This document shows, one piece after another, positions 1-8,427 of a stretch of 64,000 nucleotides of DNA. Within the stretch, counting starts at the first letter, position 1; every line of letters begins with the position of its first letter. The notes under the pieces were generated by a model that was not told the origin of the DNA, did no database searches, and was given only the letters and a program-made list of their open reading frames with translations. The stretch covers positions 558,001 through 622,000 of the forward strand of contig NZ_KQ948989.1 of the NCBI RefSeq assembly GCF_001514265.1. The letters are read 5' to 3'. This DNA is from Streptomyces resistomycificus. GTDB taxonomy: Bacteria > Actinomycetota > Actinomycetes > Streptomycetales > Streptomycetaceae. The translations under genes were made by a program, and so were the position numbers.

Positions 1-1
1 C

Positions 2-784
2 CTCACCGGGCTGATGGAGGCGGGCGGCCTCCCGGACGGGCTGGTCCTGACGCTGCCGAAGGTGACGTACGCCGAGCAGGTCACCGCGATGGTCCGCCTG
101 CTGGAGGCCTTCGAGAAGGCGCGCGGACTCGAGCCCGGCCGGATCGGCTTCGAGATCCAGATCGAGACCAGCCAGTCCATCCTCGCCACCGACGGCACCG
201 CCACCGTCGCCCGGATGATCCAGGCCGCGGAGGGCCGCGCCACGGGACTCCACTACGGCACCTTCGACTACAGCGCCTGCCTGGGGGTGTCGGCCGCCTA
301 CCAGGCCAGTGACCACCCCGCCGCCGACCACGCCAAGGCGATCATGCAGGTCGCCGCCGCGGGCACGGGCGTACGGGTCTCGGACGGTTCGACCAACGTG
401 CTCCCGGTCGGCCCGACCCACAAGGTCCACGACGCCTGGCGCCTGCACTACGGGCTCACCCGCCGCGCCCTGGCCCGCGCCTACTACCAGGGCTGGGACA
501 TGCACCCCCGCCACATCCCGACCCGTTACGCCGCCGTCTTCGCCTTCTACCGCGAGGGCTTCGAACAGGCCGCCGCCCGTCTCGCCCGCTACGCCAACCG
601 CACCGGCGGCGACGTCATGGACGAGCCCGCCACCGCCAAGGCCCTGGCCGGCTACCTGCTGCGCGGTCTCGACTGCGGCGCCCTCGACATCGCCGAGGTC
701 GCCCGCCTCGCCGGCCTGACCCGGGCGGACCTGGAGGGCTTCGCGGCACCGCGGCGAGGGGACCTCACGGTCTCCGGCACGTGA
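2..784 (+). CDS. HpcH/HpaI-type aldolase family protein (DUF6986-like), 3' part only
   Basis: The reading frame is open from the window edge, so the N-terminus is missing; the first internal Met at 14 is unlikely to be the true start. The visible 260 residues look like the C-terminal two thirds of an HpcH/HpaI aldolase / citrate-lyase-type TIM barrel. They include a strand ending in LPKVTYAEQV, an EIQIET segment (the position of the acidic metal ligand in this superfamily) and GLHYGTFDYSACLGV, another barrel-edge segment. A helical tail follows (from about 4 kb-scale position 520 on). Family members cleave or form C-C bonds of 2-oxo acids with a divalent metal; the substrate here is unknown. 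The match to the actinobacterial DUF6986 group is from memory of the family and the exact reaction is not inferable. Confidence 0.8.
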   Translation, partial: LTGLMEAGGLPDGLVLTLPKVTYAEQVTAMVRLLEAFEKARGLEPGRIGFEIQIETSQSILATDGTATVARMIQAAEGRATGLHYGTFDYSACLGVSAAYQASDHPAADHAKAIMQVAAAGTGVRVSDGSTNVLPVGPTHKVHDAWRLHYGLTRRALARAYYQGWDMHPRHIPTRYAAVFAFYREGFEQAAARLARYANRTGGDVMDEPATAKALAGYLLRGLDCGALDIAEVARLAGLTRADLEGFAAPRRGDLTVSGT

Positions 785-909
785 CGTCGGCGGCCTCGCG
801 TCCCCGCCGGGTAGCTTGCCTGTCACAGCGGTCACTGTCGGCCGAAGTCGTCACCCGGGCCCCGTAGTCTGTACGCCAGGCACGGACAGGTCACAGGAAC
901 GGGGCGGCG

Positions 910-2859
910 GTGTCTTCGGGGGAGAGCGGACAGACGGACGGGGTCGGGCGGGTGCTGGCCGGGCGGTACCGCGTCGTGGCGCAGCTGGGGCGCGGCGGAA
1001 TGGGCGTCGTGTGGCGGGCCGTCGACGAGGTGCTCGGGCGTGAGGTCGCGGTCAAGGAACTGCGGACGTACACGGACGCCGACGGGCCCGAACTCGCCGG
1101 GCTGCGCCTGCGGATGCAGCGCGAGGCCCGGGCGGCGGCACGGGTGCGGCACCCCGGGGTCGTGGCCGTGCACGACGTCGCGGAGGTCGACGGCCGGCCG
1201 CTGATCGTGATGGAGCTGGTGGACGGACCGTCGCTGGACGACGTGCTGCGCGAGCGTGGCACCCTCGACCCCCGCGAGGCGGCCGGAATCGGCGCCAAGG
1301 TCATGGACGCGCTGGCCGCCGCCCACCGTGCCGGTGTCCTGCACCGCGACGTGAAGCCCGGCAACATCCTGCTCGACCGGTCGGGCCGCGTCCTCCTCAC
1401 CGACTTCGGCATCGCCACCATGGAGGACCCGGGCGACGGCTCGGCGACCCACCTCACGCGCAGCGGTGAACTCGTCGGCTCGCTCGACTACCTGGCACCC
1501 GAACGCGCCCAGGGCGCCGAACCGGGCCCCGCCTCCGACATCTGGGCCCTGGGCGCCACCCTGTTCGCGACGGTCGAGGGCGCCTCGCCCTTCCGTCGCA
1601 CGTCCACCTTCTCCACCCTCAACGCCATCGTCACCGAGCCCCTTCCCGAGTCCCACCGTGCCGGTCGGCTGGGCCCCGTCCTCCAGCGCCTGCTGGACAA
1701 GCGCCCCGAGTCCCGCCCGGAGGCGGACGAGGCCCGGCGCCTGTTGCAGGCGGTGGCGGACTCGGGCGGCAAGGACACCCCGACGACGACCCTGCGCGGG
1801 CCGGCGGTTCCCCGGGGTACCGCGCGTCCGACCGCGGAGGAGGCAGAGCCGAACGGCCCGGCGGTGTCGCCGGGGTTCGGGCCGACGGCCCAGGTGACGC
1901 CCGGGCAGCCGGGAGCCGGTTCGGCCGGGGCCGCGGCAGCGGCCACGCCGGGGTTCGGGCCCGCCGAGCCAGTCGCCCCGTCCACGCCGGGATCCGAGGC
2001 CGCGACACGGAGCACGGACTCAGCGGCAGGTTCCGGACCCGCCGCACCCATGACGGCCGGAACGGCAGGTTCCGGACCTGCCGCACCCATGGCGGCCGGA
2101 ACGGCGGGGGCCTGGCCTGCGGCGTCCGCGGCGTCCGGTCCTCCCACGGCCGCCACCCCGGCCCCGCCCCGTCGCCGCAAGGGCCGTGCCCTGCTCGCCG
2201 CCGCCGCCGTCACCGTCGTCCTCGCGTCGGCCGGAGCCACCGTCGCCCTGCTCAACCACAAGGGGGAACCGGACGCCGGTGCGCGGCCCTCGGCGTCCGC
2301 CGCCTCCGCCGGAGCGTCCGCCGCGGCGGCCGAGCGGGTCGAGGCCGGCCGCTCGGGTGACCCCGAGGCCACGAAGGAGAGTGCCGGCGAGTCCCCGTCG
2401 GCCGGCGAGGCCACGATCGAGGACAAGGCCACGCCCCCGGGTCGGCCCACCGACAAGTCCTCCCCGGCACGGACGGCGGGGAGCGGAACCGGCGGAGGCA
2501 GCGACGGCGGTACCTCCGGGGGCGGTTCGGGCGACGGCGGCGCGACGGGCGGGGGCGGTACGGCCACGACCCAGGCCCCGGTCTGTCACTCCATCGGCGG
2601 CGGCAAGTACAACTGCGAGGTCTGGCGCACCGCCACGTCCTACACCGCGTCCGGCGCCGAGGCCGGCGAACTCGGCGCGGGCACCAACTACTTCTACTGC
2701 CAGCAGAACCTGGGCCGTCGCGAGACCTACGGCGAATGGACCAACGTCTGGTGGGCGAAGACGGACGACGACAGCGGCAACACGAACGTCTATGTCAGTG
2801 ACGTCTATATCAAGGGCGGCGACAACGACGAGCCGGTACCCGGGCTTCCGGTCTGCTGA
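910..2859 (+). CDS. Membrane Ser/Thr protein kinase (PknB/Hanks type) with Cys-containing extracellular domain
   Basis: 649 aa. The kinase domain spans about residues 18-285: glycine loop GRGGMG (27-32), catalytic Lys49, catalytic loop HRDVKPGN starting at His145, and DFG at 165-167. A low-complexity Ala/Pro/Gly linker (about 300-420) includes a near-duplicate 13-residue unit around TAGSGPAAP. One transmembrane helix lies at about 426-448, preceded by RRRKGR, so the kinase is cytoplasmic. The outer part is a Gly/Ser-rich stalk and a compact final domain of about 75 residues with four Cys (motifs VCHS, YNCEV, YCQQN, PVC), which could be disulfide-bonded and ligand-sensing. No PASTA repeats are seen. 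It starts at GTG 910. Its 3' end overlaps the convergent gene by 50 bp. The signal and substrates are unknown. Confidence 0.93.
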   Translation: MSSGESGQTDGVGRVLAGRYRVVAQLGRGGMGVVWRAVDEVLGREVAVKELRTYTDADGPELAGLRLRMQREARAAARVRHPGVVAVHDVAEVDGRPLIVMELVDGPSLDDVLRERGTLDPREAAGIGAKVMDALAAAHRAGVLHRDVKPGNILLDRSGRVLLTDFGIATMEDPGDGSATHLTRSGELVGSLDYLAPERAQGAEPGPASDIWALGATLFATVEGASPFRRTSTFSTLNAIVTEPLPESHRAGRLGPVLQRLLDKRPESRPEADEARRLLQAVADSGGKDTPTTTLRGPAVPRGTARPTAEEAEPNGPAVSPGFGPTAQVTPGQPGAGSAGAAAAATPGFGPAEPVAPSTPGSEAATRSTDSAAGSGPAAPMTAGTAGSGPAAPMAAGTAGAWPAASAASGPPTAATPAPPRRRKGRALLAAAAVTVVLASAGATVALLNHKGEPDAGARPSASAASAGASAAAAERVEAGRSGDPEATKESAGESPSAGEATIEDKATPPGRPTDKSSPARTAGSGTGGGSDGGTSGGGSGDGGATGGGGTATTQAPVCHSIGGGKYNCEVWRTATSYTASGAEAGELGAGTNYFYCQQNLGRRETYGEWTNVWWAKTDDDSGNTNVYVSDVYIKGGDNDEPVPGLPVC

Positions 2860-3631
2860 TCGGGAGGAAGCGCTCCAGCCCGGAAGCCGTCACCCGCTGC
2901 TCCTCCCTGAACAGCCGCGTGCCCCGCTCGCACAGCCGCCGGTCGGCACGCGCCCGCGCGCAGAACTCCTCCGGCGTGCCCCCGAACATGCCACGCAACC
3001 GGGCGGACCCCACCAGGAGTTCGGTGAGGAGAGGCCGCTGGCCGGGGTGGGCGCGTGGGACGCCGGTGCCGTCGTGCAGGACACCGTGACGGTTGACGTA
3101 CGAGTACACCCCGGGGAGCGTCACCCCGGCCCCGCCCTCGGCCCCGGCCTCCGCCCTGACCTCGACGCTCACCTGGGGCGAGGGCAGCCAGGCGCGGCCG
3201 TAGTTGCCGTTCGGCAGCGGCACACCCTCGCTCGCGTCGATCACCTCGAGCTGCTCGGCGTCCAGCCAGATGACGAACAACTCCCTCACCGCGCGCGGCG
3301 CTTCGAAGGGGGACGCCGAGACGTACCCCATGCGGCTGACGTGCGCGGAGACGCCCACTCCGATGCCGGTGACCTTGGCCCTGACCATCGGGATGGGCGA
3401 GGTGATCCCGAACTCGGCCATCTTGTGACGCAGTTGGGCCGGGCTGGCGTTGGAGCCGATGGCCAGGACAGGGGCGCGGTCCTCGTGCACGAGGGCGTCG
3501 AGGGGCAGCAGCCGGTCACCGTCGAGCAGTCCGGATGCGCGCGGCCACACGCCGGGGTAGAGCAGCGGGTGCTCGCGCGGCACCACGGCCAGGCCGAGGG
3601 CCTCCAGCGTGCGGTCGACGTCGTCGGTCAT
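2810..3631 (-). CDS. Conserved hypothetical protein, possibly gamma-glutamylcyclotransferase-like fold
   Basis: 273 aa, with no signal peptide or membrane helix. Residues 56-61 read LAIGSN and are followed by ASPAQLRHKM. This resembles the (Y)GSN loop at the N-terminus of gamma-glutamylcyclotransferase-like proteins, but the match is short and the function is unproven. The N-terminal 50 residues and the Arg-rich C-terminus (EARVPARRCRRP) are not recognised. It begins 7 bp after the LacI gene stop on the same strand, so the two are probably co-transcribed. The tail overlaps the end of the kinase gene by 50 bp on the other strand, so its last 16 residues are constrained by the kinase C-terminus. 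It is a plausible real gene, since coding bias holds over its length. Confidence 0.7.
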   Translation of the reverse strand: MTDDVDRTLEALGLAVVPREHPLLYPGVWPRASGLLDGDRLLPLDALVHEDRAPVLAIGSNASPAQLRHKMAEFGITSPIPMVRAKVTGIGVGVSAHVSRMGYVSASPFEAPRAVRELFVIWLDAEQLEVIDASEGVPLPNGNYGRAWLPSPQVSVEVRAEAGAEGGAGVTLPGVYSYVNRHGVLHDGTGVPRAHPGQRPLLTELLVGSARLRGMFGGTPEEFCARARADRRLCERGTRLFREEQRVTASGLERFLPISRPEARVPARRCRRP

Positions 3632-3638
3632 GGGCCGC

Positions 3639-4688
3639 TCAGTCCGTCGGCGGCAGCTCGCCCGAGCCTCGGGTGATCAGCCGGGTCGGCAGCTCGATGC
3701 GCTCCGGGGTGAGCAGGAGGCCGTCCAGCTGGCGGAAGAGGCGCTCGGCGGCCGTCCGGCCGAGGGTCGCGGCGTCCTGGGCGACGACCGTGACCCCCGG
3801 TCGCAGCAGGTCGGCGAGCTCGAAGTCGTCGAAGCCCACGAGGGCGACCCGGCGGGCCTGTTCGGCGAGGACGCGGACCACGGTGACCGTCACGCGGTTG
3901 TTGCCCGCGAAGACCGCGGTGACGGGGGAGGGGCCGGACAGCATCTCCTCGGCCGCCCGCCGCACCCGCCCGGGGTCGGTGACGCCCAGGGACATCCAGG
4001 AGTCCTCCACCGGTATGCCGGCGTCCTCCATGGCGGCCCGGTAGCCGCGCAGGCGCTCGGCGGCGGTGTGGATACGGGGCATGTCACCGATGAACCCGAT
4101 CCGCCGGTGCCCGTGGGCGATCAGGTGGGCCACGCCGGCGCGGGCGCCCCCGTAGTTGTCCGAGAGGACGACGTCCGCGTCGATCCTCCCGGCCGGACGG
4201 TCCACGAACACCGTGGCCACGCCCGCCTTCAGCTCCGGTTCCAGATAACGGTGGTCGTCCCCGGCCGGGATGACCACCAGCCCGTCCACCCGCCGTGCGC
4301 ACAGGGCCAGCACCAGCTCCTGCTCCCGATCGGGGTCCTCCGCGCTGGAACCGTTGATCAGCAGCGCCCCGTGGGCCCGGGCCACCTCCTCCACGGCTCG
4401 GCTGAGCGGGCCGTAGAACGGGTCCGCGAGATCCTCAAGCACCAGGCCGATGCTCGCGGTGCGGCCCTTGCGCAGCACCCGCGCGCTGTCGTTGCGGCGG
4501 AAGCCGAGCGCGTCGATGGCCTCCTGGACCCGGCGCTCCGTCTCCGCCGTGACGCCCGTTTCCCCGTTGACCACCCGGGAGACGGTCTTGAGGCCCACAC
4601 CGGCCCGTGCGGCCACGTCCTTCATGGTCGGACGGTTGCCGTAGCGGGTACCGGAGATGCGGTCTGCTCGGCTGTGGGTCTCGGGCAC
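3639..4688 (-). CDS. LacI family transcriptional repressor
   Basis: 349 aa from GTG 4688. The N-terminal helix-turn-helix (TMKDVAARAGVGLKTVSRVV, about residues 21-41) is followed by the hinge and a periplasmic-binding-protein-like sugar-sensing core. The core contains IGLVLEDLADPFYGPL, the usual start of the effector domain, and ends with VVAQDAATLGRTAAERL. The frame stays open upstream to Met 4763. That start would lie only 9 bp from the perfect operator-like palindrome at 4772-4783, so the shorter form is preferred. It is divergent from the ROK kinase gene at 4915, and the palindrome lies between them. The likely role is repression of itself and the kinase, relieved by a sugar or sugar phosphate. 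The GGCT-like gene follows directly. Confidence 0.9.
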   Translation of the reverse strand: MPETHSRADRISGTRYGNRPTMKDVAARAGVGLKTVSRVVNGETGVTAETERRVQEAIDALGFRRNDSARVLRKGRTASIGLVLEDLADPFYGPLSRAVEEVARAHGALLINGSSAEDPDREQELVLALCARRVDGLVVIPAGDDHRYLEPELKAGVATVFVDRPAGRIDADVVLSDNYGGARAGVAHLIAHGHRRIGFIGDMPRIHTAAERLRGYRAAMEDAGIPVEDSWMSLGVTDPGRVRRAAEEMLSGPSPVTAVFAGNNRVTVTVVRVLAEQARRVALVGFDDFELADLLRPGVTVVAQDAATLGRTAAERLFRQLDGLLLTPERIELPTRLITRGSGELPPTD

Positions 4689-4771
4689 GATGCGGCGTCC
4701 TGTCCTTGTCGTCCACGGGATGCGGAGATCCATGATGTTGTATGAGGATGTGGCGTCGAGCATAGAGCCTG

Positions 4772-4783
4772 GACAACGTTGTC
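4772..4783. promoter_or_regulatory. LacI-type operator palindrome
   Basis: GACAACGTTGTC is a perfect 12-bp palindrome with the central CG typical of LacI-family operators. It lies 84 bp upstream of the preferred LacI start and 131 bp upstream of the divergent ROK kinase start. This position fits autoregulation and joint control of both genes. Binding by the adjacent LacI protein is inferred. Confidence 0.6.
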
Positions 4784-4914
4784 AGGTGCGGGGGACACTG
4801 TCCACCGCACTCTCCGTCCCGCGTCCCCACTGCGCGACCGGCCTGCTGTTCCGCTCTTTCCTCACCATTGTTTCGCAAGGTTGTTCTCATGTCTGACGGG
4901 GAGATCCGACACTG

Positions 4915-5868
4915 ATGCACACCGACCTCGTGGCCGCGCTCGACATCGGCGGCACCAAGATCGCCGGCGCGCTGGTCGACGGCCACGGCCGGATCCAGTC
5001 GCGCGCGCAGCGCGCCACGCCCGCGCGGGAGGACGGTGAGACCGTGATGCGGGCCGTCGAGGAGGTGCTCGCTGAGCTGACGGTGTCGCCGCTGTGGGGG
5101 CGTGTCACGGCGCTGGGGATCGGCAGCGCGGGTCCGGTGGACGCCTCCACGGGCACCGTGAGCCCGGTGAACGTACCCGGCTGGCGCGACTACCCGCTGG
5201 TCGGGAGGGTGCGGGCGGCGGCCGACGGGCTGCCCGTGGAGCTGATCGGCGACGGCGTCGCGATCACGGCCGCCGAACACTGGCAGGGCGCGGCGCGTGG
5301 CCACGACAACGCTCTGTGCATGGTGGTCTCGACGGGCGTCGGCGGCGGTCTGGTTCTCAACGGGCAGTTGCATCCGGGCCCCACCGGCAACGCGGGGCAC
5401 ATCGGTCACATCAGCGTGGATCTCGACGGCGACCTGTGCCCGTGCGGTTCGCGTGGCTGTGTCGAGCGGATCGCCAGTGGCCCCAACATCGCCCGGCGGG
5501 CCATCGAGAACGGCTGGCGCCCCGGCCCGGAAGGTGACACCTCCGCCGCCGCGGTGGCCGCCGCGGCCCGCGCGGGCGACCCGGTCGCCGTGGCCTCCTT
5601 CGAGCGGGCCGCCCAGGCGCTGGCCGCCGGCATCGCGGCCACCGCGACCCTCGTGGAGATCGACGTGGCCGTCATCGGCGGCGGGGTCGGCAAGGCCGGG
5701 GACGTACTGTTCACGCCGCTGCGCAAGGCGCTCGGTGACTACGCGACGCTGTCCTTCGTCCAGCGGCTGACCGTGACGCCCGCCCAGATGGGCACGGACG
5801 CGGGGCTGGTGGGGGCGGCCGCGGCGGCCCTCGCCCGGCGACCGGACGCGGCCGCGGCAGGCGTCTGA
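4915..5868 (+). CDS. ROK family sugar kinase (glucokinase-like)
   Basis: 317 aa, cytoplasmic. It carries the full ROK signature: phosphate-binding DIGGTK at 10-15, a second nucleotide-binding GVGGG at 141-145, GHIGH at 161-165, and the zinc-binding CPCGSRGCVE at 175-184. The probable catalytic Asp113 sits in GDGV. It would phosphorylate a hexose or N-acylated hexosamine with ATP. The substrate cannot be assigned from these motifs alone; glucose, mannose, fructose and GlcNAc/ManNAc are all known for the family. It is divergent from the LacI gene and probably under its control. A strong terminator follows the stop codon. Confidence 0.92.
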   Translation: MHTDLVAALDIGGTKIAGALVDGHGRIQSRAQRATPAREDGETVMRAVEEVLAELTVSPLWGRVTALGIGSAGPVDASTGTVSPVNVPGWRDYPLVGRVRAAADGLPVELIGDGVAITAAEHWQGAARGHDNALCMVVSTGVGGGLVLNGQLHPGPTGNAGHIGHISVDLDGDLCPCGSRGCVERIASGPNIARRAIENGWRPGPEGDTSAAAVAAAARAGDPVAVASFERAAQALAAGIAATATLVEIDVAVIGGGVGKAGDVLFTPLRKALGDYATLSFVQRLTVTPAQMGTDAGLVGAAAAALARRPDAAAAGV

Positions 5869-5893
5869 GACACCTCGGCAGGAACGTTTACCT

Positions 5894-5929
5894 GGAGCTC
5901 GGCCGACCCGCGCGGGTCGGCCGAGCTCC
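5894..5929 (+). terminator. Rho-independent-type terminator after the ROK kinase gene
   Basis: A perfect 16-bp stem (5894-5909 with 5914-5929) has a GCGC loop and is followed by TTGGTTT. It begins 25 bp after the kinase stop codon. Confidence 0.85.
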
Positions 5930-5954
5930 TTGGTTTCGTGACACCGGGAGAGTT

Positions 5955-5968
5955 TTGAACATGTTCAA
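5955..5968. promoter_or_regulatory. Perfect 14-bp operator-like palindrome
   Basis: TTGAACATGTTCAA is a perfect dyad in an AT-richer island 41 bp upstream of the TIGR01777-type SDR gene. This is where a repressor would cover the promoter. The arm sequence and spacing resemble MarR-type operators, but no regulator gene is adjacent. Confidence 0.5.
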
Positions 5969-6008
5969 CTTTCTGGGCTAGGCTGTCCCCACACGAAGGG
6001 GGAGCCCG

Positions 6009-7019
6009 ATGAAGATCGTGATACCCGGAGGAACAGGGCAGGTGGGCACGGTCCTGGACCGTGCGCTGACCGCCGCCGGCCACGACGTCGTCGTCCTGAC
6101 GCGTCGGCCGCTGCGCGAGCGCCAGGTCGCCTGGGACGGGGAGACACTGGGAAGCTGGACCCGGGAGATCGACGGCAGCGACGTCGTGATCAACCTGGCG
6201 GGCCGCAGCGTCAGCTGCCGCTACACCCCCGCCAACCTGCGGGCCATGATGGACTCGCGGGTCAGTTCCACCCGGGTCGTGGGCGAGGCGGTGCAGGCCG
6301 CCGCCCGGCCGCCGCGGCTCTGGCTGCAGATGAGCACGGCCACCGTCTACGCCCACCGCTTCGACGCCCCGCACGACGAGGCCACGGGCGCGATCGGCGG
6401 CGACGAGCCCGGAGTACCGGCTTATTGGGCCTACAGCGTCGAGATCGCCAGGAACTGGGAACAGGCCCAGCGGCAGGCGCGAACCCCGGCCACCCGCAAG
6501 GTCGCTCTGCGCGCGGCCATGGTGATGAGTCCCGACCGCGGCGGTGTCTTCGACGTCCTGTCGCGGCTGGCCCGGCTCGGGCTCGGCGGTCCCGTCGCGG
6601 GCGGCGCCCAGTACGTGTCCTGGATCCACGACCGTGACCTCGTGCGCGCCTTCGCGTTCCTGATCGACCGGGACGACCTCGAGGGGCCGGTGAACCTCGC
6701 CGCTCCCGGGCCGCTGCCGCAGCGGGCGTTCATGCGCGAGCTGCGCTCCGCGTGGCGCGTCCCTGTCGGCCTGCCCGCCACGAGGTGGATGGCGGAGATC
6801 GGCGCGTTCGCCCTGCGCTCGGACACCGAACTGCTGTTGAAGAGCCGACGCGTGATACCGGACCGTCTGCTCGACGCGGGCTTCGCCTTCGAGCACGCGG
6901 AGTGGCCGGGAGCCGCCGACGACCTGGTACGGCGGCTGCGCGGCAGGTCCGTCCCGGCCGGCCCCGGCCCTCGCGGGCGGCTTGCGGAACCGTCCCGATC
7001 ACTTCGACGGCGGGCGTGA
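6009..7019 (+). CDS. TIGR01777-type NAD(P)-dependent SDR epimerase family protein
   Basis: 336 aa. The Rossmann glycine motif GGTGQVG at residues 7-13 starts the fold. A strand ending in VVINLAGRSVSCRYTPAN and the MSTATVYAHRFD segment match the SDR-a39/TIGR01777 group, whose substrates are unknown in bacteria. YSVEIARNWE supplies a Tyr/Glu where canonical SDRs have YxxxK, a deviation seen in this subgroup. The C-terminal region carries the DUF1731-like helix pair. An AAGGGGGAG ribosome-binding site precedes the ATG by a few bases. A palindrome at 5955-5968 suggests tight control. The gene appears monocistronic. Confidence 0.85.
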   Translation: MKIVIPGGTGQVGTVLDRALTAAGHDVVVLTRRPLRERQVAWDGETLGSWTREIDGSDVVINLAGRSVSCRYTPANLRAMMDSRVSSTRVVGEAVQAAARPPRLWLQMSTATVYAHRFDAPHDEATGAIGGDEPGVPAYWAYSVEIARNWEQAQRQARTPATRKVALRAAMVMSPDRGGVFDVLSRLARLGLGGPVAGGAQYVSWIHDRDLVRAFAFLIDRDDLEGPVNLAAPGPLPQRAFMRELRSAWRVPVGLPATRWMAEIGAFALRSDTELLLKSRRVIPDRLLDAGFAFEHAEWPGAADDLVRRLRGRSVPAGPGPRGRLAEPSRSLRRRA

Positions 7020-7050
7020 CCCCCACGGCCGTTCCCCAGTTGAATCCGGC

Positions 7051-7242
7051 ATGAAGAAGCGCAGCATGCTCGCCATCGCCTCCCTCGCCACCGGCTTCGT
7101 CGTCGCCGCGGTCTCCCCGTCCCACTCCGCGGAGGAGCTGGGCGACCTCGACGTCGACAAGACCCTCAGCGCCCTCGACCAGACCATCGCCAGCGACAGC
7201 CTGGCCGGAGTGGACAAGGCGGCCCTCGGGCAGAACGGCTGA
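7051..7242 (+). CDS. Small secreted protein
   Basis: 63 aa. A short signal peptide MKKRSMLAIASLATGFVVAA is followed by a probable cleavage near SPSHSA, leaving a mature peptide of about 36 residues rich in Asp, Leu and Ala (ELGDLDVDKTLSALDQ). No Cys and no known domain are seen. Small exported proteins of this kind are common in Streptomyces, and the function is unknown. The ribosome-binding site is weak. A perfect 13-bp stem terminator follows 25 bp after the stop, which supports it as a separate transcript end. Confidence 0.65.
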   Translation: MKKRSMLAIASLATGFVVAAVSPSHSAEELGDLDVDKTLSALDQTIASDSLAGVDKAALGQNG

Positions 7243-7267
7243 CGAGACACAGCACAACGGCACCCGG

Positions 7268-7300
7268 CGCCGGCGCCCCCACCAGGAGGGGGCGCCGGCG
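7268..7300 (+). terminator. Strong hairpin terminator
   Basis: A perfect 13-bp inverted repeat (7268-7280 with 7288-7300) has a 7-base loop and follows the small secreted protein gene. Confidence 0.8.
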
Positions 7301-7386
7301 TCCGTTCACGCGCCCTCAACTGCGGCTGGTTTTCGTGGCAGGGTGGAGCGGGCAAGCCTCAGGGGGCCATGAGAAGAGGGGGCAAC

Positions 7387-8427
7387 GTGATCGTCTGGGT
7401 CAACGGCGCGTTCGGTGCGGGGAAGACCACCACCGCACGCGAACTGATCGAACTGATCCCGAACAGCACGCTCTTCGACCCGGAGGTCATCGGCGGAGCA
7501 CTCGCGCACCTGCTCCCGCCCAAGCGCCTCGCCGAGGTCGGCGACTTCCAGGACCTGCCGATCTGGCGCCGGCTCGTGATCGACACCGCCGCCGCCATGC
7601 TCGCCGAGCTGGGCGGGGTGCTGGTGGTCCCGATGACTCTGCTCCGCCAGGACTACCGGGACGAGATCTTCGGCGGCCTGGCCGCGCGCCGGATCACCGT
7701 CCGCCATGTCCTGCTCGCCCCGGCGGAAACGATCCTGCGGGAGCGAATAGCCGGCCGGGAGATCCCGCCGGACCTGCCCGACGGGGAGATCCGGCAACGG
7801 CAGTGGGCCTACGAGCACATCGAGCCGTACCGGGCCGCCCTCGCCTCCTGGCTCACCGCCGACGCCCACCCGATCGACAGCGGTAACCTCACGCCGTACG
7901 AGACCGCCGCCAAGGTCGCGGAGGCCGTCAGCGCCGGGACCGTGCCGGTGTGCGACATCGTGCAGACGCCCGAGCCCACCGCCGAGACCCTCGCCGCGGG
8001 CGTCCTGCTCTTCGACGAGCAGGACCGGGTGCTGCTGGTGGACCCCACCTACAAGGCCGGCTGGGAGTTTCCCGGCGGTGTCGTCGAACCCGGTGAGGCG
8101 CCCGCCCGCGCCGGCATGCGCGAGGTCGCCGAGGAGACCGGGATCCGTCTCGAGGACGTCCCCCGGCTCCTCGTCGTCGACTGGGAGCCGCCCGCACCGC
8201 CCGGCTACGGCGGTCTGCGGCTGCTCTTCGACGGTGGCAGGCTCGACTCCGCCGACGCCGACCGTCTCCTGCTGCCCGGCCCCGAGTTGCGCGGCTGGCG
8301 TTTCGTCACCGAGGAGGAGGCCGCGGGCCTGCTTCCGCCGGTGCGCTACGAGCGGCTGCGCTGGGCCCTGCGGGCGCGGGAACGGGATGCGGCCATGTAT
8401 CTGGAGGCCGGAATTCCTACTCCCTGA
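7387..8427 (+). CDS. P-loop kinase (AAA/TmrB-like) fused to a Nudix hydrolase
   Basis: 346 aa from GTG 7387, chosen because AGAGGGGG lies just upstream; an in-frame ATG at 7369 is an alternative. The N-terminal half is a P-loop phosphotransferase with Walker A GAFGAGKTT (about 7-15), similar to TmrB/AAA_33 small-molecule kinases. The C-terminal half is a Nudix domain with a complete Nudix box at about 231-253 (G-x5-E-x7-REVAEETGI). The pair suggests phosphorylation and pyrophosphate hydrolysis of the same nucleotide-like or antibiotic-like substrate, but no substrate can be named. Its last 11 bp overlap the end of the convergent MBL-kinase fusion gene. Confidence 0.88.
   Translation: MIVWVNGAFGAGKTTTARELIELIPNSTLFDPEVIGGALAHLLPPKRLAEVGDFQDLPIWRRLVIDTAAAMLAELGGVLVVPMTLLRQDYRDEIFGGLAARRITVRHVLLAPAETILRERIAGREIPPDLPDGEIRQRQWAYEHIEPYRAALASWLTADAHPIDSGNLTPYETAAKVAEAVSAGTVPVCDIVQTPEPTAETLAAGVLLFDEQDRVLLVDPTYKAGWEFPGGVVEPGEAPARAGMREVAEETGIRLEDVPRLLVVDWEPPAPPGYGGLRLLFDGGRLDSADADRLLLPGPELRGWRFVTEEEAAGLLPPVRYERLRWALRARERDAAMYLEAGIPTP

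Noticed and set aside
4689..4763. Longer start for the LacI gene
   Set aside because: The start would sit 9 bp from the operator palindrome, leaving no room for a promoter and leader, and the extra residues are not LacI-like.
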